Source: Nocardioides sp. SR21 (lineage in GTDB: Bacteria > Actinomycetota > Actinomycetes > Propionibacteriales > Nocardioidaceae). Taken from it: a stretch of DNA of 64,000 nucleotides. The notes beneath the pieces were generated by a model. It was given only the letters and a program-made list of their open reading frames with translations, was not told the origin of the DNA and did no database searches. The position numbers and the translations under genes are program-made. The stretch is from positions 124,001 through 188,000 of the forward strand of contig NZ_JAKWJR010000011.1 of NCBI RefSeq assembly GCF_022761125.1, written 5' to 3'. Below, in pieces: positions 16,401-23,971 of this stretch (position 1 is the first letter of the stretch; each line of letters opens with the position of its first letter).

Positions 16401-16582
16401 GCGAGCGGTACGCCGAGGGCCTGGTCCTCCTCATGCGCGCCCGCACGCTCCGCGACTCCGCTGCCTCGCCCGCCGAGGTCCGGGCCGCCGCGCGGCACGC
16501 CGTCACGATCTCGCGCTCCCGCGAGGCGCACCTGTTCGCCACCCGCGCCACCGACCTGCTCGGTGAGCTGGCGCTCCGCTAG
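13460..16582 (+). CDS. SARP/AfsR-like transcriptional regulator with ATPase domain
   Basis: This 1040-residue protein has an OmpR-type winged helix (residues about 3-85, QVLGPLRVWRDGVEIDLGPRQR). A bacterial transcriptional activator domain (about 90-235) follows and ends EDLGIDPGPALREAHEQVL. Then comes a P-loop ATPase module with Walker A VEGPPGVGKTRLL and Walker B VLVVVDDLHWADL, and an alpha-helical repeat tail. This is the layout of large SARP/AfsR-type activators, many of which switch on secondary-metabolite clusters. GTG 13460 begins at the domain start; a longer ORF from 13421 adds 13 residues only. It is transcribed away from the five-gene hydrolase/MFS/flavoprotein operon, which is its likely target. 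Confidence 0.85.
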   Translation: MQVTIQVLGPLRVWRDGVEIDLGPRQRTYLLALLLFRAGRPVSTSELIDLIWDDEMPTSALNILQKYVGALRRLLEPELPARASGSFLHRRGSGYLFEPTGVELDLAEFRTLRDRAREELAADRVEDALASYERALAAWHGPAGDGLALTARALPLVASINEELLDACVEAARLAVPHGHAKRVHQPLRLAGWMAPYDETVQATLMTALAASGQQVEALSVFETVRLRLAEDLGIDPGPALREAHEQVLRQVGPTSTPRPAGVHPLVGRREELALVRNAVDSAAFAGSQLVVVEGPPGVGKTRLLVEVSAEALRQGALPAWGGCQHGDGAPAMWPWIQVVGSLLASLPAERRSSWSAGVLGDLTDRPDLTGPAPARLDVGARFQLFEQVTALLAEVATDRPVLVVVDDLHWADLASLQLFTHLAGALPAGCVLMGTVRDHAPAPSDEVRSMLAALARLDRHRRISLGPLDPAEVAELIRRDTGQVPSPGVALSIQARAEGNPLFVRELARYLADIGGLDDQAAARAGVPSTVRDIVEDRTHRLDDDLRRLIGIAALMGRDIDVRLLAHAAEIEAAACLESLGALEALGLVEVAPGSYSEWRFTHDLVREAVARSTPQAEAAHLHLRVADALERAAGSADRHAEALGHHLVLAGPLAEPARVAEALLIGGRVATRRCAYDLAEKYLDACTRAARDAGLPELELTALTERLAVTGIHAGFVATTPADLDRAEELARSLGREREATEFLVSRFLAHAQAIQISEGGRIARRLLRHGERSTDPVVRAAGHHAWGVHQWSSGHVGEACRHLGLASRIIAGDHERDPMMQRLQLLTPVMLALNTALHGDLDAAHALFDAVEADAGDDPYRMSIWGSFSVTAAVAAGDPRWALRVAEATIATDPDFAFSFSGAYTRLARHWARAMTGGNAAAEADQVETIIAATLVDPPRSNLATWYALLAEMHLVAGDAPAAMAALDRAEAAIAVHGERYAEGLVLLMRARTLRDSAASPAEVRAAARHAVTISRSREAHLFATRATDLLGELALR

Positions 16583-16927
16583 CGGCACCGATTGCAGGCT
16601 CGGCGCTGGACCAGGTCGACCTCGGCCGTCAGGTGTCGGCCTCGTCGAGGGCAGACCGCAGGAGGCCGGACCACTCGGCACTCACCACCCGATCGGCCTG
16701 CTTGCGATGTGGCGACGAGGGTCGCCAGTCCGGGGCCAGCGCGACCTCCACAGACCGGCGATCCCCTTGACGGCCATCTCGCTGCGCCCGACGGCCTGCG
16801 CGGACTACGGAGGCTTGGCGGCTTGCGGGTGCGTGGGTGGTGCTGGTTCCTTGCTTGCGGTTCCGCTCGGGTCACCGTTGGAAGAACACGACGAATGCCC
16901 CGCCGGCCGTGGTCGGCGGGGTGGGGG
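16583..16927. other. Gene-free region between convergent genes
   Basis: These 345 bases separate the 3' ends of the SARP gene and the DUF222/HNH gene. Short ORFs are present on both strands, but none has codon use, a start signal or a recognisable product that would support it. I see no tRNA-like cloverleaf. The only clear structure is the hairpin at 16898-16921. Confidence 0.6.
16898..16921 (-). terminator. Hairpin downstream of the DUF222/HNH gene
   Basis: CCCCGCCG at 16898-16905 and CGGCGGGG at 16914-16921 pair perfectly over 8 bases with an 8-base loop. It lies seven bases past the stop of the minus-strand HNH gene. No T-run follows, which is common for GC-rich actinobacterial terminators. 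Confidence 0.5.
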
Positions 16928-18100
16928 TCAGCGGATATGTCGGTCCGCTCGTACGTGGTAGCTGCAGCCGGTCGGGCTGGTCCAGGTGAACGTCCTGGGG
17001 CCGGTACGCCGGTAGGTCCAGGCGGTGAAGGTCTTCACCCGGTGGTGGTGGCGACACAGCGGCGCGAGGTTCCGGGTGGACGTCCGGCCGAGGGGGAACT
17101 CGGTGATGTGGTCGTTGTCTGCGGAGCGTGACCGGCGGCTGCAGCCGGGGAACACGCACCGCGGGAAGGTCAGGACGACCTGTTCCTGCTGCCGGTCGGT
17201 GGGGGTGTAGGAGTCGGTGGTGAGGTTCTCGTTCAGGTCCAGCACCGGACGCACCGTCACCTTCGTGCCCGCGGTCTGGCACCACTGCTGGACCTGTTCG
17301 GGGGTGACGACGGTGCGGGTGTTCTCCACCTCGACCATCCGGGTGTCGGCCTGGGCGTGGGTGTAGATCACGACCTCCCGCTCACCCGCGCCGCCGAGCA
17401 TCCCCGCGGCGATCGAGCGGCGGACATCGATCGGGAGGGCAGGGTCGAGGGTGGCGGCCTTCGCCTTCAGGTTCTCGTCCAACGCGACGGCGTCGGCCAG
17501 GTCCATGACCCCGGCGACGGGGACCTGACCGGTCGAGGTGACCTGGCGCCAGTAGAACGTGAGGTGCCGGTGCTCGGAGTCGGCCAAGCGGCGTTGTTCG
17601 GCAGCTTGGGGGTCGAACTCGGCACGGGCTGCTTCGACGGTGCGCTCGATCTGGGCGAACGTGCACGTGTGCAGGACCGGCGCGAGCGCGCGGTCCACGA
17701 ACGCCGCCGCATCGACCGGCAGCGCCTTGGTCTGCTGGGCGACCTTGCGGGCCTTCCACGACGGAACCTCTGCGTCGAGGACCCGTGCCCAGGTGCGCGG
17801 GAGCCGGTGCGCCAGCTCGACGGCATCGCCGATGAACACCCGGCCGGCGTCGGTGTTCATCCCGACCGCGAGCGCGAACTCCGCGATCGAGAACTCCGCG
17901 ACCGTCGGCGCCCCGTCCCCGGCGACCTCGAGCTCCCGCTCCTCCCAAGGCCGCGTCTGGTCCACGACGTCGCCGGGGTTCAGTGCCGCCCACTCGACCG
18001 CGAGGTGGAGCTTGTCGATCTCGGCTTTCACGGCGGCGGCTTGGCGTTGACGGGCGACCTTCAGCACCTGCTCACGAGTGAGGGTGCTGGTCGTCGTCAT
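16928..18100 (-). CDS. DUF222 / HNH endonuclease domain protein
   Basis: This 390-residue protein belongs to the 13E12-repeat-like family found in many copies in actinobacteria. Residues 1-310 are the DUF222 region. Residues about 320-365 hold a zinc-type HNH site: CVFPGCSRRSRSADNDHI, then NLAPLCRHHHRVKT, with the CxxxxC and CxxHH positions intact. HNH enzymes nick or cut DNA, but the role of this group is not established; members are often linked to mobile DNA. It stands alone, flanked by gene-free sequence on both sides. Confidence 0.85.
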   Translation of the reverse strand: MTTTSTLTREQVLKVARQRQAAAVKAEIDKLHLAVEWAALNPGDVVDQTRPWEERELEVAGDGAPTVAEFSIAEFALAVGMNTDAGRVFIGDAVELAHRLPRTWARVLDAEVPSWKARKVAQQTKALPVDAAAFVDRALAPVLHTCTFAQIERTVEAARAEFDPQAAEQRRLADSEHRHLTFYWRQVTSTGQVPVAGVMDLADAVALDENLKAKAATLDPALPIDVRRSIAAGMLGGAGEREVVIYTHAQADTRMVEVENTRTVVTPEQVQQWCQTAGTKVTVRPVLDLNENLTTDSYTPTDRQQEQVVLTFPRCVFPGCSRRSRSADNDHITEFPLGRTSTRNLAPLCRHHHRVKTFTAWTYRRTGPRTFTWTSPTGCSYHVRADRHIR

Positions 18101-18199
18101 GGTTCAACCCAAGCAGGGACCACCGACAACGGAGCCTCGGAATCCCTTGTTTTGACCGGGATGTGGACACTCTCGCGAAATAGTCCGGACGCGGGATCC

Positions 18200-18241
18200 G
18201 GTGGTTTCGAGACAGGCGCGAGCGCGCCTTCCTCAACCACC
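18200..18241. repeat. Nested palindromic intergenic repeat
   Basis: GGTGGTT at 18200-18206 pairs with AACCACC at 18235-18241. Inside, AGGCGCG (18214-18220) pairs with CGCGCCT (18223-18229) around a two-base loop. The outer words resemble the GGTGGTCGAG / TCGAGAC words of the repeats near 45.1-45.5 kb and 52.4 kb, so this is probably a member of the same dispersed family. Confidence 0.55.
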
Positions 18242-18369
18242 GAAGGGTGCGAAGCCCACCACCGGAAAGCCGGGAAGCAGCGCCAGCCCGAACCCGCCCT
18301 ACCCGCGTAAAAGCCCTATCGGTCGCAACCACCAGCAACCCGCAGCCCAACGTCAGTAGCAGCGTCAGC

Positions 18370-19269
18370 TCAGTCGTCGGTGAGCTTGTCGAGCGCGGCC
18401 TGGGCCGCGTCGCGCGCCTCGCGTGCCTCACCGACGGCCGACTCGGCCTCGGTGCGGGCGTCCTCGGCGTCGGAGAGCTCGTCGTCGACCTCCTCGGCGG
18501 TGGCCTCGAGCTCGGCGATCTTGCCGCGGAGCTCGTCGATCTCGGCCTGGATCTGGAGGCTGCGGGCCTCGAGGTCGTCGTACGACGCGCGCACCTCGTC
18601 GTACGCCGAGGTCGCCTCGTCCAGGACGGCCACGGCGTACCCCAGCGCGGTCTCGGCGGCCTCGATGGCCTTGCGGTCGGCCTCCGGGTCGGGGACGACG
18701 TGGAGGTCGGGTCGCGACGGCGGCTCGGCGGACCGGGCCGGTGCACTGAACCCCAGCGCATCCGGTACGGCGACCGCGGCCGCGACGTCGGCGGGGTCGA
18801 GGCCCGTGGTGGTCAGCGCCGCCACCAGCAGACCGCTGCGCACGGCGAGGCCGCACTGCTCGTCGACCATCGCGGCGGTGAGCGTGGCCTCGACCTGGTC
18901 GGCCACGGCCTCGGTGACCTTCGCGCCGGCGTCCTTGGCCACCCGCCGCGCCTGCGTGGTGACCGCCGCGGTGAGCTGGCGGCGCTGCCGCGTCAGCGCG
19001 CGCAGCTCGTCGCCCGACATGTTCGCCTGTGCCTCGCGCAGCGCGGCGCCGACCGACAGCACCTGCTCGACCTGCTCGGTCTCGCGGCGCACCAGCAGGT
19101 TCACGACCCACGCCGCGGTCGACGGCTTCTTCAGCGCCTTGACCTGCTTCGCGAGATCAGAGCCCTTGAGCTCCTTCGCCTTCGCGTCCCGCGCCGGCGT
19201 GAACTCGGGCAGCGGCAACCCGTACAGCGCGTCCGCGATGCTCAGCAGGTCGCCGGACAGCTCAGACAC
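18370..19269 (-). CDS. Hypothetical protein with C-terminal coiled coil
   Basis: I do not recognise this 299-residue protein. The N-terminal part (residues 1-170) is helical and includes TAAWVVNLLVR. A proline-rich linker near residue 180 (APARSAEPPSRPDLHVVPDPEAD) is followed by a coiled coil of about 110 residues. This tail is dominated by Glu, Ala, Asp and Leu (for example DELRGKIAELEATAEEVDDEL). There is no signal peptide or membrane segment. Its start overlaps the end of the arylamine N-acetyltransferase gene by 8 bases, so it is the last gene of a minus-strand run. Confidence 0.75.
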   Translation of the reverse strand: MSELSGDLLSIADALYGLPLPEFTPARDAKAKELKGSDLAKQVKALKKPSTAAWVVNLLVRRETEQVEQVLSVGAALREAQANMSGDELRALTRQRRQLTAAVTTQARRVAKDAGAKVTEAVADQVEATLTAAMVDEQCGLAVRSGLLVAALTTTGLDPADVAAAVAVPDALGFSAPARSAEPPSRPDLHVVPDPEADRKAIEAAETALGYAVAVLDEATSAYDEVRASYDDLEARSLQIQAEIDELRGKIAELEATAEEVDDELSDAEDARTEAESAVGEAREARDAAQAALDKLTDD

Positions 19270-20107
19270 GGGTCTCAGCCTTCCACGCCAGGTGCGCCTC
19301 CCACATCCGCGCGTACAGCTCCCGCAGCTCTGCCTCGTCGACGTCGCCGAGCGGCAGGTGCAGGTCGCCGAGCGCCGCGCGCCAGGTCTCCCAGGTGTCG
19401 AGGTCGGTCTGCGTCCTCCCGCCCGCGTCGACCTGGGTCAGCACGCAGCCGCGCAGCGTCGTGCACCCACTCGCGTGCCGGCGCTGCACCACCAGGACCT
19501 TCGCGAAGACCCCGGTCCCCGGCGCCGACAGCTCCGCGTGCGACGCGAGTACGTCGGCGGGCTCGGTCGGCAGCGTCGACACCGCGACTCCGGTGAAGCT
19601 GCCGGACACGTCGTGGCGGAACGACCAGCCGTCCTCGCGCACCTCGTCGACGACGTACGTGAACGGACCCTGCCGGTACTCCCCCACCACCACCGGCACC
19701 GGGTCGCGGAAGGCGTCGCCGAGGCCGACGTCGACCCACCACTCGCCACCGGGGTTCTCAGGCGACGGCAGCCCGGCGACGTGCAGCACCAGGTGGTTGA
19801 GGAAGGTGCCGGCGCGATCCCACTCCTCGGTCCACACGTGCCCGTGCCGCCGGGTGACGTCGAACCCGAGGTCGCGCAGCACGAGCTCGAGCGAGCCGTT
19901 CTGGTGGAAGCAGTAGCCGGCCCGGCCGACCTCCTCGATCCGCAGCAGCGAGGCCTCCGGGTCGACCGACGGCGGCCGGCCCAGCATGATCGCGAGGTTC
20001 TCGTACGGCACCCGCTCCAGGTGCCGCTGGTGGATCAGGAACAGGGCGTCGAGCGTCGGCGGCGGAGGTACGTCGATGCCGAGGCGGCTCAGGTAGGCGG
20101 CGCTCAC
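19262..20107 (-). CDS. nat: Arylamine N-acetyltransferase family protein
   Basis: This 281-residue protein has the NAT fold and length. The catalytic triad is visible as Cys66 in RAGYCFHQN, His105 in FLNHLVLHV and Asp126 in WWVDVGLGD. Family members move an acetyl group from acetyl-CoA to arylamines or hydrazines; related proteins close amide bonds in polyketide synthesis. The N terminus VPYENLAIMLG matches the usual PFENL motif. It overlaps the flavin-reductase-like gene upstream by 4 bases. Substrate is unknown. Confidence 0.88.
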   Translation of the reverse strand: MSAAYLSRLGIDVPPPPTLDALFLIHQRHLERVPYENLAIMLGRPPSVDPEASLLRIEEVGRAGYCFHQNGSLELVLRDLGFDVTRRHGHVWTEEWDRAGTFLNHLVLHVAGLPSPENPGGEWWVDVGLGDAFRDPVPVVVGEYRQGPFTYVVDEVREDGWSFRHDVSGSFTGVAVSTLPTEPADVLASHAELSAPGTGVFAKVLVVQRRHASGCTTLRGCVLTQVDAGGRTQTDLDTWETWRAALGDLHLPLGDVDEAELRELYARMWEAHLAWKAETRV

Positions 20108-20595
20108 GGCTTCACGTACCGCCCGCGCCGGTGGACCAGCGGCTCCTCGTCGTCACCGACCACGACCTCCTCGACCGCGAGCGTGAGCAGCCGCGACCAG
20201 CCGACGTCGACCGCCGACTCGAGACGTACGCCGGCCCAGCTGCGCGCATCCGCCAGCCGGGGGCCCCACGCGGTGTCCTCGAACGCGCCCATCCGGAACG
20301 GCCCGCCCGGGGCCGGTGCCGTGCCGGCGAACGCCTCGGCCAGGTCGCGGTGCGACCACGACAGCAGCTGCACGACCGCGCGCTCGGAGCGAGCGACCGC
20401 CTCCGCCAGGTCGCTGTCCGGGTCGACGAGGACCAGCACCCGAGCCGGGTCGCCGGTCGCGACCATCAGCGAGCTCACGGTGAGCCCGGAACGATCCGAG
20501 GTCACCAGCGCGACCGACCCGGTGAGCCGACCGCGGAACCGGCGTACCGGGTCGGGCTCGGGATCCGCGAACGGGTGGGTCGAGTGGATCGTCAA
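20104..20595 (-). CDS. Flavin reductase-like domain protein
   Basis: This 163-residue protein has the split-barrel FMN-binding fold (segments GSVALVTSDRSGLTVSSLMVATGDPARVLVLVD and FAGTAPAPGGPFRMGAF). Such proteins reduce or bind FMN and often serve a monooxygenase. I start it at TTG 20595, which overlaps the stop of plsC as TTGA; the product then begins (M)TIHSTHPFADPEPDPVRRFRG, an N terminus I associate with this family. The ORF runs far upstream, but that part is a shadow of plsC. Confidence 0.75.
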   Translation of the reverse strand: MTIHSTHPFADPEPDPVRRFRGRLTGSVALVTSDRSGLTVSSLMVATGDPARVLVLVDPDSDLAEAVARSERAVVQLLSWSHRDLAEAFAGTAPAPGGPFRMGAFEDTAWGPRLADARSWAGVRLESAVDVGWSRLLTLAVEEVVVGDDEEPLVHRRGRYVKP

Positions 20596-21314
20596 GACGC
20601 GAGCTTCTCGGGGCCTTCGCTCTCGGCGTCCTTCTCGGTCTTCGAGAGCTCCTTGGCCTTGGTGGCGTACATGTCGACGTACTCCTGGCCGGACAGCCGC
20701 ATGATCTCGTACATGATCTCGTCGGTGATCGAGCGGAGGATGTAGCGGTCGTTCTCCATGCCCTCGTAGCGCGAGAAGTCCAGCGGCTTGCCGAACCGGA
20801 CCACGGGGCGGGTGAACTTCCCGAACGTCTTGCCCGGCGGCGCCACGACGTCGGTGCCCACCACGGCGACCGGGATCACCGGGGCCTTCGTCTCGAGCGC
20901 GAGCCGGGCGACGCCGACCTTCCCGCGGTAGAGCTTGCCGTCGTGCGAGCGGGTGCCCTCGGGGTAGATGCCGAACAGCTCGCCCTCGGCGAGCAGCCGC
21001 TTGGCGGAGATGATCGCGCCCTCGGCGGCGTTGCCGCCCGAGCGGTCGATCGGCACCTGGCCGGAGCCCGCGAAGAACGTCTTCTGCAGCCAGCCCTTGA
21101 TGCCCTTGCCCGTGAAGTACTCGGCCTTCGCGACGAAGGTGACGCGGCGCGGCAACGTGAGCGGCATGAACAGCCAGTCGGCGTACGACAGGTGGTTGCT
21201 GGCGAGGATCGCCGGCCCCTCGTCGGGGACGTTCTCGGCGCCGGAGACGCGCGGGCGGAACACCATGCGCAGCCAGGGACCGAGGGCGATCCACTTCAGG
21301 AACCAATAGAACAC
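20592..21314 (-). CDS. plsC: 1-acyl-sn-glycerol-3-phosphate acyltransferase (PlsC family)
   Basis: This 240-residue acyltransferase has the catalytic motif NHLSYAD (HX4D) near residue 40, the substrate motif YPEGTRS near residue 117, and a hydrophobic N terminus for membrane contact. It transfers an acyl chain to lysophosphatidate in phospholipid synthesis. The M. tuberculosis counterpart in the same position would be Rv2182c. The C-terminal tail (KAKELSKTEKDAESEGPEKLAS) is polar and beyond the catalytic fold. It is the promoter-proximal gene of the plsC, flavin-reductase, nat, coiled-coil run. Confidence 0.88.
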   Translation of the reverse strand: MFYWFLKWIALGPWLRMVFRPRVSGAENVPDEGPAILASNHLSYADWLFMPLTLPRRVTFVAKAEYFTGKGIKGWLQKTFFAGSGQVPIDRSGGNAAEGAIISAKRLLAEGELFGIYPEGTRSHDGKLYRGKVGVARLALETKAPVIPVAVVGTDVVAPPGKTFGKFTRPVVRFGKPLDFSRYEGMENDRYILRSITDEIMYEIMRLSGQEYVDMYATKAKELSKTEKDAESEGPEKLAS

Positions 21315-21349
21315 GGACGCAGCCTAGACCGGTGGTGCAGAATCCGCCC

Positions 21350-22123
21350 ATGACGATCCACCCGCTGGCCGAGCCGCTGTCCGCACCCGCCCGCCCGGAG
21401 CTCACCGGCGGCCGCCGGATCGGCGTCCTGCTCAGCCACGGGTTCACCGGCCAGCCGGCGTCCATGAAGCCGTGGGGCGAGGCGCTCGCAGCCAAGGGGT
21501 ACGCCGTCGAGCTGCCCCGTCTGCCCGGCCACGGCACCACCTGGCAGGAGATGAACACGACCACCTGGTCCGACTGGTACGCCGAGATCTCGCGCTCCTT
21601 CGAGAAGCTCTGCGCCGAGAACGACGCGATCGTCGTCGGCGGGCTGTCGATGGGCGGCGCGCTGGTGCTGCGGATCGCCGAGGACCACGCGCACCGGATC
21701 GCCGGCGTGATGGTGGTGAACCCCGCGATCGCGACCAAGCGCCTCGACGTGAAGCTGCTCCCGATCCTCAAGCACCTGGTGCCGTCGTTCCCCGGCATCG
21801 CCAACGACATCAAGAAGGCCGGTGTCGAGGAGCACGGCTACACCAAGACCCCGCTCAAGGCCGCCCACTCGATGATGCAGGCCTGGCCGACGGTCGCCGC
21901 CGACCTGCCGAAGATCACCGCGCCGATGATCTACTTCCGCTCCACCGAGGACCACGTGGTCGACGAGAAGACCCAGCCGATCATCACCGGGCGGATCTCG
22001 TCGAAGGACGTCACCGTCGTACCCCTCGAGAACAGCTACCACGTCGCGACCCTCGACAACGACGCGGAGAGGATCTTCGAGGAGAGCGCGGCGTTCATCG
22101 CCCGGGTCACCCAGACTGGTTGA
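21350..22123 (+). CDS. Alpha/beta hydrolase, carboxylesterase/monoacylglycerol lipase type
   Basis: This 257-residue hydrolase has SHGFTGQPASMKPWGEALA (lid-proximal HGFTG), nucleophile GGLSMGGALVL, acid in FRSTEDHVV and His in NSYHVATLDND. This pattern fits carboxylesterase/monoacylglycerol lipase enzymes of the Est30 kind. ATG 21350 gives MTIHPLAEPL; in-frame GTG codons at 21332 and 21335 are alternatives, the latter close to a TAGACC box that might make it leaderless. It diverges from plsC, so a lipid-related role is possible. Confidence 0.82.
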   Translation: MTIHPLAEPLSAPARPELTGGRRIGVLLSHGFTGQPASMKPWGEALAAKGYAVELPRLPGHGTTWQEMNTTTWSDWYAEISRSFEKLCAENDAIVVGGLSMGGALVLRIAEDHAHRIAGVMVVNPAIATKRLDVKLLPILKHLVPSFPGIANDIKKAGVEEHGYTKTPLKAAHSMMQAWPTVAADLPKITAPMIYFRSTEDHVVDEKTQPIITGRISSKDVTVVPLENSYHVATLDNDAERIFEESAAFIARVTQTG

Positions 22124-22145
22124 TACCACCTTGCGCTCCACCGCC

Positions 22146-22151
22146 TAGGCT
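22146..22151 (+). promoter_or_regulatory. -10 hexamer TAGGCT of a leaderless gene
   Basis: TAGGCT ends six bases before GTG 22158, consistent with transcription starting at the start codon. No Shine-Dalgarno is needed or visible in this spacing apart from GGAGAG that abuts the codon. Confidence 0.5.
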
Positions 22152-22157
22152 GGAGAG

Positions 22158-22652
22158 GTGCAGTCGAACCCGGACGGTCCTCGCGACCCCGACGAGACGC
22201 CTCCCAGCGACCCCTCCGGGGCGGCCCAGGAAGAGGCCTGGCAGGCGATCATCGAGAACTACGGCGAGCGCGCGGACCTGAACGACGAGCCGGAGCCCCC
22301 GTCGGCAGCCCCGGCTCCGGCCACGCCTGTCTCCACCGCGCCGTTCGGCGGCCGGTTCGGCAACCTCACCGAGGGCTTCGGCGACAACGACGACGTGTTC
22401 ACGGCCGAGGAGGAGTCCTACGAGCCGCCGCCCCCGCCGCCGGTCCCCCGCGCGACCCCGGACCGGATGGCCGCCTGGATCGGCGTCTTCGGCTCCCCCG
22501 CGGTCCTGCTGACCGCGGTGATCCTCGGCATCACGCTGCCGACGCTGATCGGCTACGCGCTGGTCGCGGCGTTCGTGGGCGGCTTCCTCTACCTCGTCTT
22601 CCGGATGCCACGCGGCCCGCGCGACCCCTGGGACGACGGCGCGCAGGTCTGA
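22158..22652 (+). CDS. Two-helix membrane protein with disordered N terminus
   Basis: This is a 164-residue hypothetical protein. Residues 1-105 are acidic and proline-rich (DGPRDPDETPPSDPSG, YEPPPPPPVPRATPD) and probably disordered in the cytoplasm. Two hydrophobic helices follow (about 108-150: WIGVFGSPAVLLTAVILGI and LIGYALVAAFVGGFLYLVF). It ends in a short basic-to-acidic tail. I know similar small membrane proteins as conserved but unstudied in actinobacteria. The start is the leaderless GTG. Confidence 0.75.
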   Translation: MQSNPDGPRDPDETPPSDPSGAAQEEAWQAIIENYGERADLNDEPEPPSAAPAPATPVSTAPFGGRFGNLTEGFGDNDDVFTAEEESYEPPPPPPVPRATPDRMAAWIGVFGSPAVLLTAVILGITLPTLIGYALVAAFVGGFLYLVFRMPRGPRDPWDDGAQV

Positions 22653-22714
22653 GCGGGGACGCGCCAGCGGATCCGCTGTTGGTGGTCGAGCGAGCCGCGC
22701 GACCGAGGCACCGT

Positions 22715-22720
22715 TATGGT
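22715..22720 (+). promoter_or_regulatory. -10 hexamer TATGGT of a leaderless gene
   Basis: TATGGT ends six bases before GTG 22727 and fixes the start of the TIGR00300-type gene. A longer ORF from 22679 would begin inside the GGTGGTCGAG repeat word at 22681-22690. Confidence 0.55.
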
Positions 22721-22726
22721 GCGCGT

Positions 22727-23971
22727 GTGAGCGCCAACGAGACCGTCGAGATCACCGGCCACCTGATGGACCACGGGATCCTGTCCCGGGTCCTGGACGA
22801 CATCCGCGAGTACGGCGGCGACTACAGCATCGACCGATTCGACGTGGGCCGCGAGACCGACGACCCGTCGCACGCGGTGATCACCGTGACCGCCGAGGAC
22901 GCGGAGTCGCTGCAGCGGCTGCTGATGCGCCTGCAGACCCGTGGCGTGAACCAGGTCGACCCGGGCGAGGCGGAGTACGCCGAGGCCGACCGCGACGGCG
23001 TCTTCCCGGACCAGTTCTACTCGACCACGAACCTCGAGACCCGGGTCCGCGTCGACGGCGCCTGGCTCACCGTCGGCAACCCCGAGATGGACTGCGGCCT
23101 GATCCTCGAGAAGGCCGCCGACGGCACCCCGGCGCGCGTCTACACGCTGCCGATGTCCGACGTACGCGCCGGGATGCTCGTCATCACCGGGGCGTCCGGC
23201 GTCAAGGTCACCGTGCCGGCGCCGGACCGCGAGGCCGAGGCGTTCGGCTTCATGGAGTCCGAGGTCTCGTCGGAGAAGCCGCAGGCGGTGCTGGTGCGCC
23301 AGGTCGCCGACGGCATGCGCGAGGCCAAGTCCTCGGGCAAGAAGGTGCTCTGGGTCGGCGGCCCGGGCGTCGTGCACACCGGCGCGGCGCCGGCGATGGT
23401 CGCGATGGTGAACGCCGGCTTCGTCGACGTGCTGTTCGCCGGCAACGCGCTGGCCACCCACGACATCGAGTCCGCGCTGTACGGCACCAGCCTCGGCGTC
23501 GACCTGGCGATGGGCCGCGGCGTCGAGCACGGCCACGAGCACCACATCCGCGCGATCAACGCGATCCGCAAGGAGGGCTCGATCGCGGCCGCCGTCGAGA
23601 GCGGCGTCCTGACCGGCGGCATCATGCACGCCCTGGTGAAGCACCAGAAGGACTTCGTGCTGGTCGGCTCGGTCCGCGACGACGGCCCGCTGCCGGACGT
23701 CTACACCGACGTGATCGACGGCCAGCGCGCGATGCGCGCGGAGCTGGAGAACGTCGGGTTCTGCCTGATGGTCGCGACCATGCTGCACTCGGTCGCGACC
23801 GGCAACATCCTGCCGGCCTCGATCCCGCTGGTCTGCGTCGACATCAACCCGGCGACGGTCACCAAGCTCGCCGACCGCGGCTCCTCGCAGGCCCGCGGCA
23901 TCGTCACGGACGTGGGGCTGTTCCTCGAGCAGCTTGCCGTCGAGCTCGTGCCCGAGTACCGGCGCTCCTGA
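22727..23971 (+). CDS. TIGR00300 (LOR/SDH bifunctional-conserved-domain) family protein, probable ornithine cyclodeaminase
   Basis: This 414-residue protein matches the conserved region of lysine-oxoglutarate reductase/saccharopine dehydrogenase-type proteins. It has an N-terminal regulatory half (ITGHLMDHGILSRVLDDI, GGDYSIDRFDVGRE) and a C-terminal half with a nucleotide-binding stretch VLWVGGPGVVHTGAAPAMVAMV. Relatives in archaea (ornithine cyclodeaminase) and cyanobacteria (C-terminal domain of ArgZ/AgrE) convert ornithine to proline. That role is inferred. Its 3' end overlaps the convergent ROK kinase gene by 68 bases. No other arginine or proline gene is near. Confidence 0.75.
   Translation: MSANETVEITGHLMDHGILSRVLDDIREYGGDYSIDRFDVGRETDDPSHAVITVTAEDAESLQRLLMRLQTRGVNQVDPGEAEYAEADRDGVFPDQFYSTTNLETRVRVDGAWLTVGNPEMDCGLILEKAADGTPARVYTLPMSDVRAGMLVITGASGVKVTVPAPDREAEAFGFMESEVSSEKPQAVLVRQVADGMREAKSSGKKVLWVGGPGVVHTGAAPAMVAMVNAGFVDVLFAGNALATHDIESALYGTSLGVDLAMGRGVEHGHEHHIRAINAIRKEGSIAAAVESGVLTGGIMHALVKHQKDFVLVGSVRDDGPLPDVYTDVIDGQRAMRAELENVGFCLMVATMLHSVATGNILPASIPLVCVDINPATVTKLADRGSSQARGIVTDVGLFLEQLAVELVPEYRRS

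Noticed and set aside
12724..16681. Very long alternative frames over the SARP gene (1099 residues plus strand, 1076 residues minus strand)
   Set aside because: Both have codon use and composition typical of shadow frames, while the 13460-16582 frame gives clear winged-helix, BTAD and P-loop domains.
16583..16927. Small genes on either strand in the gap after the SARP gene
   Set aside because: Candidate frames of about 100-130 residues lack G/C third-position bias, ribosome sites and any familiar motif.
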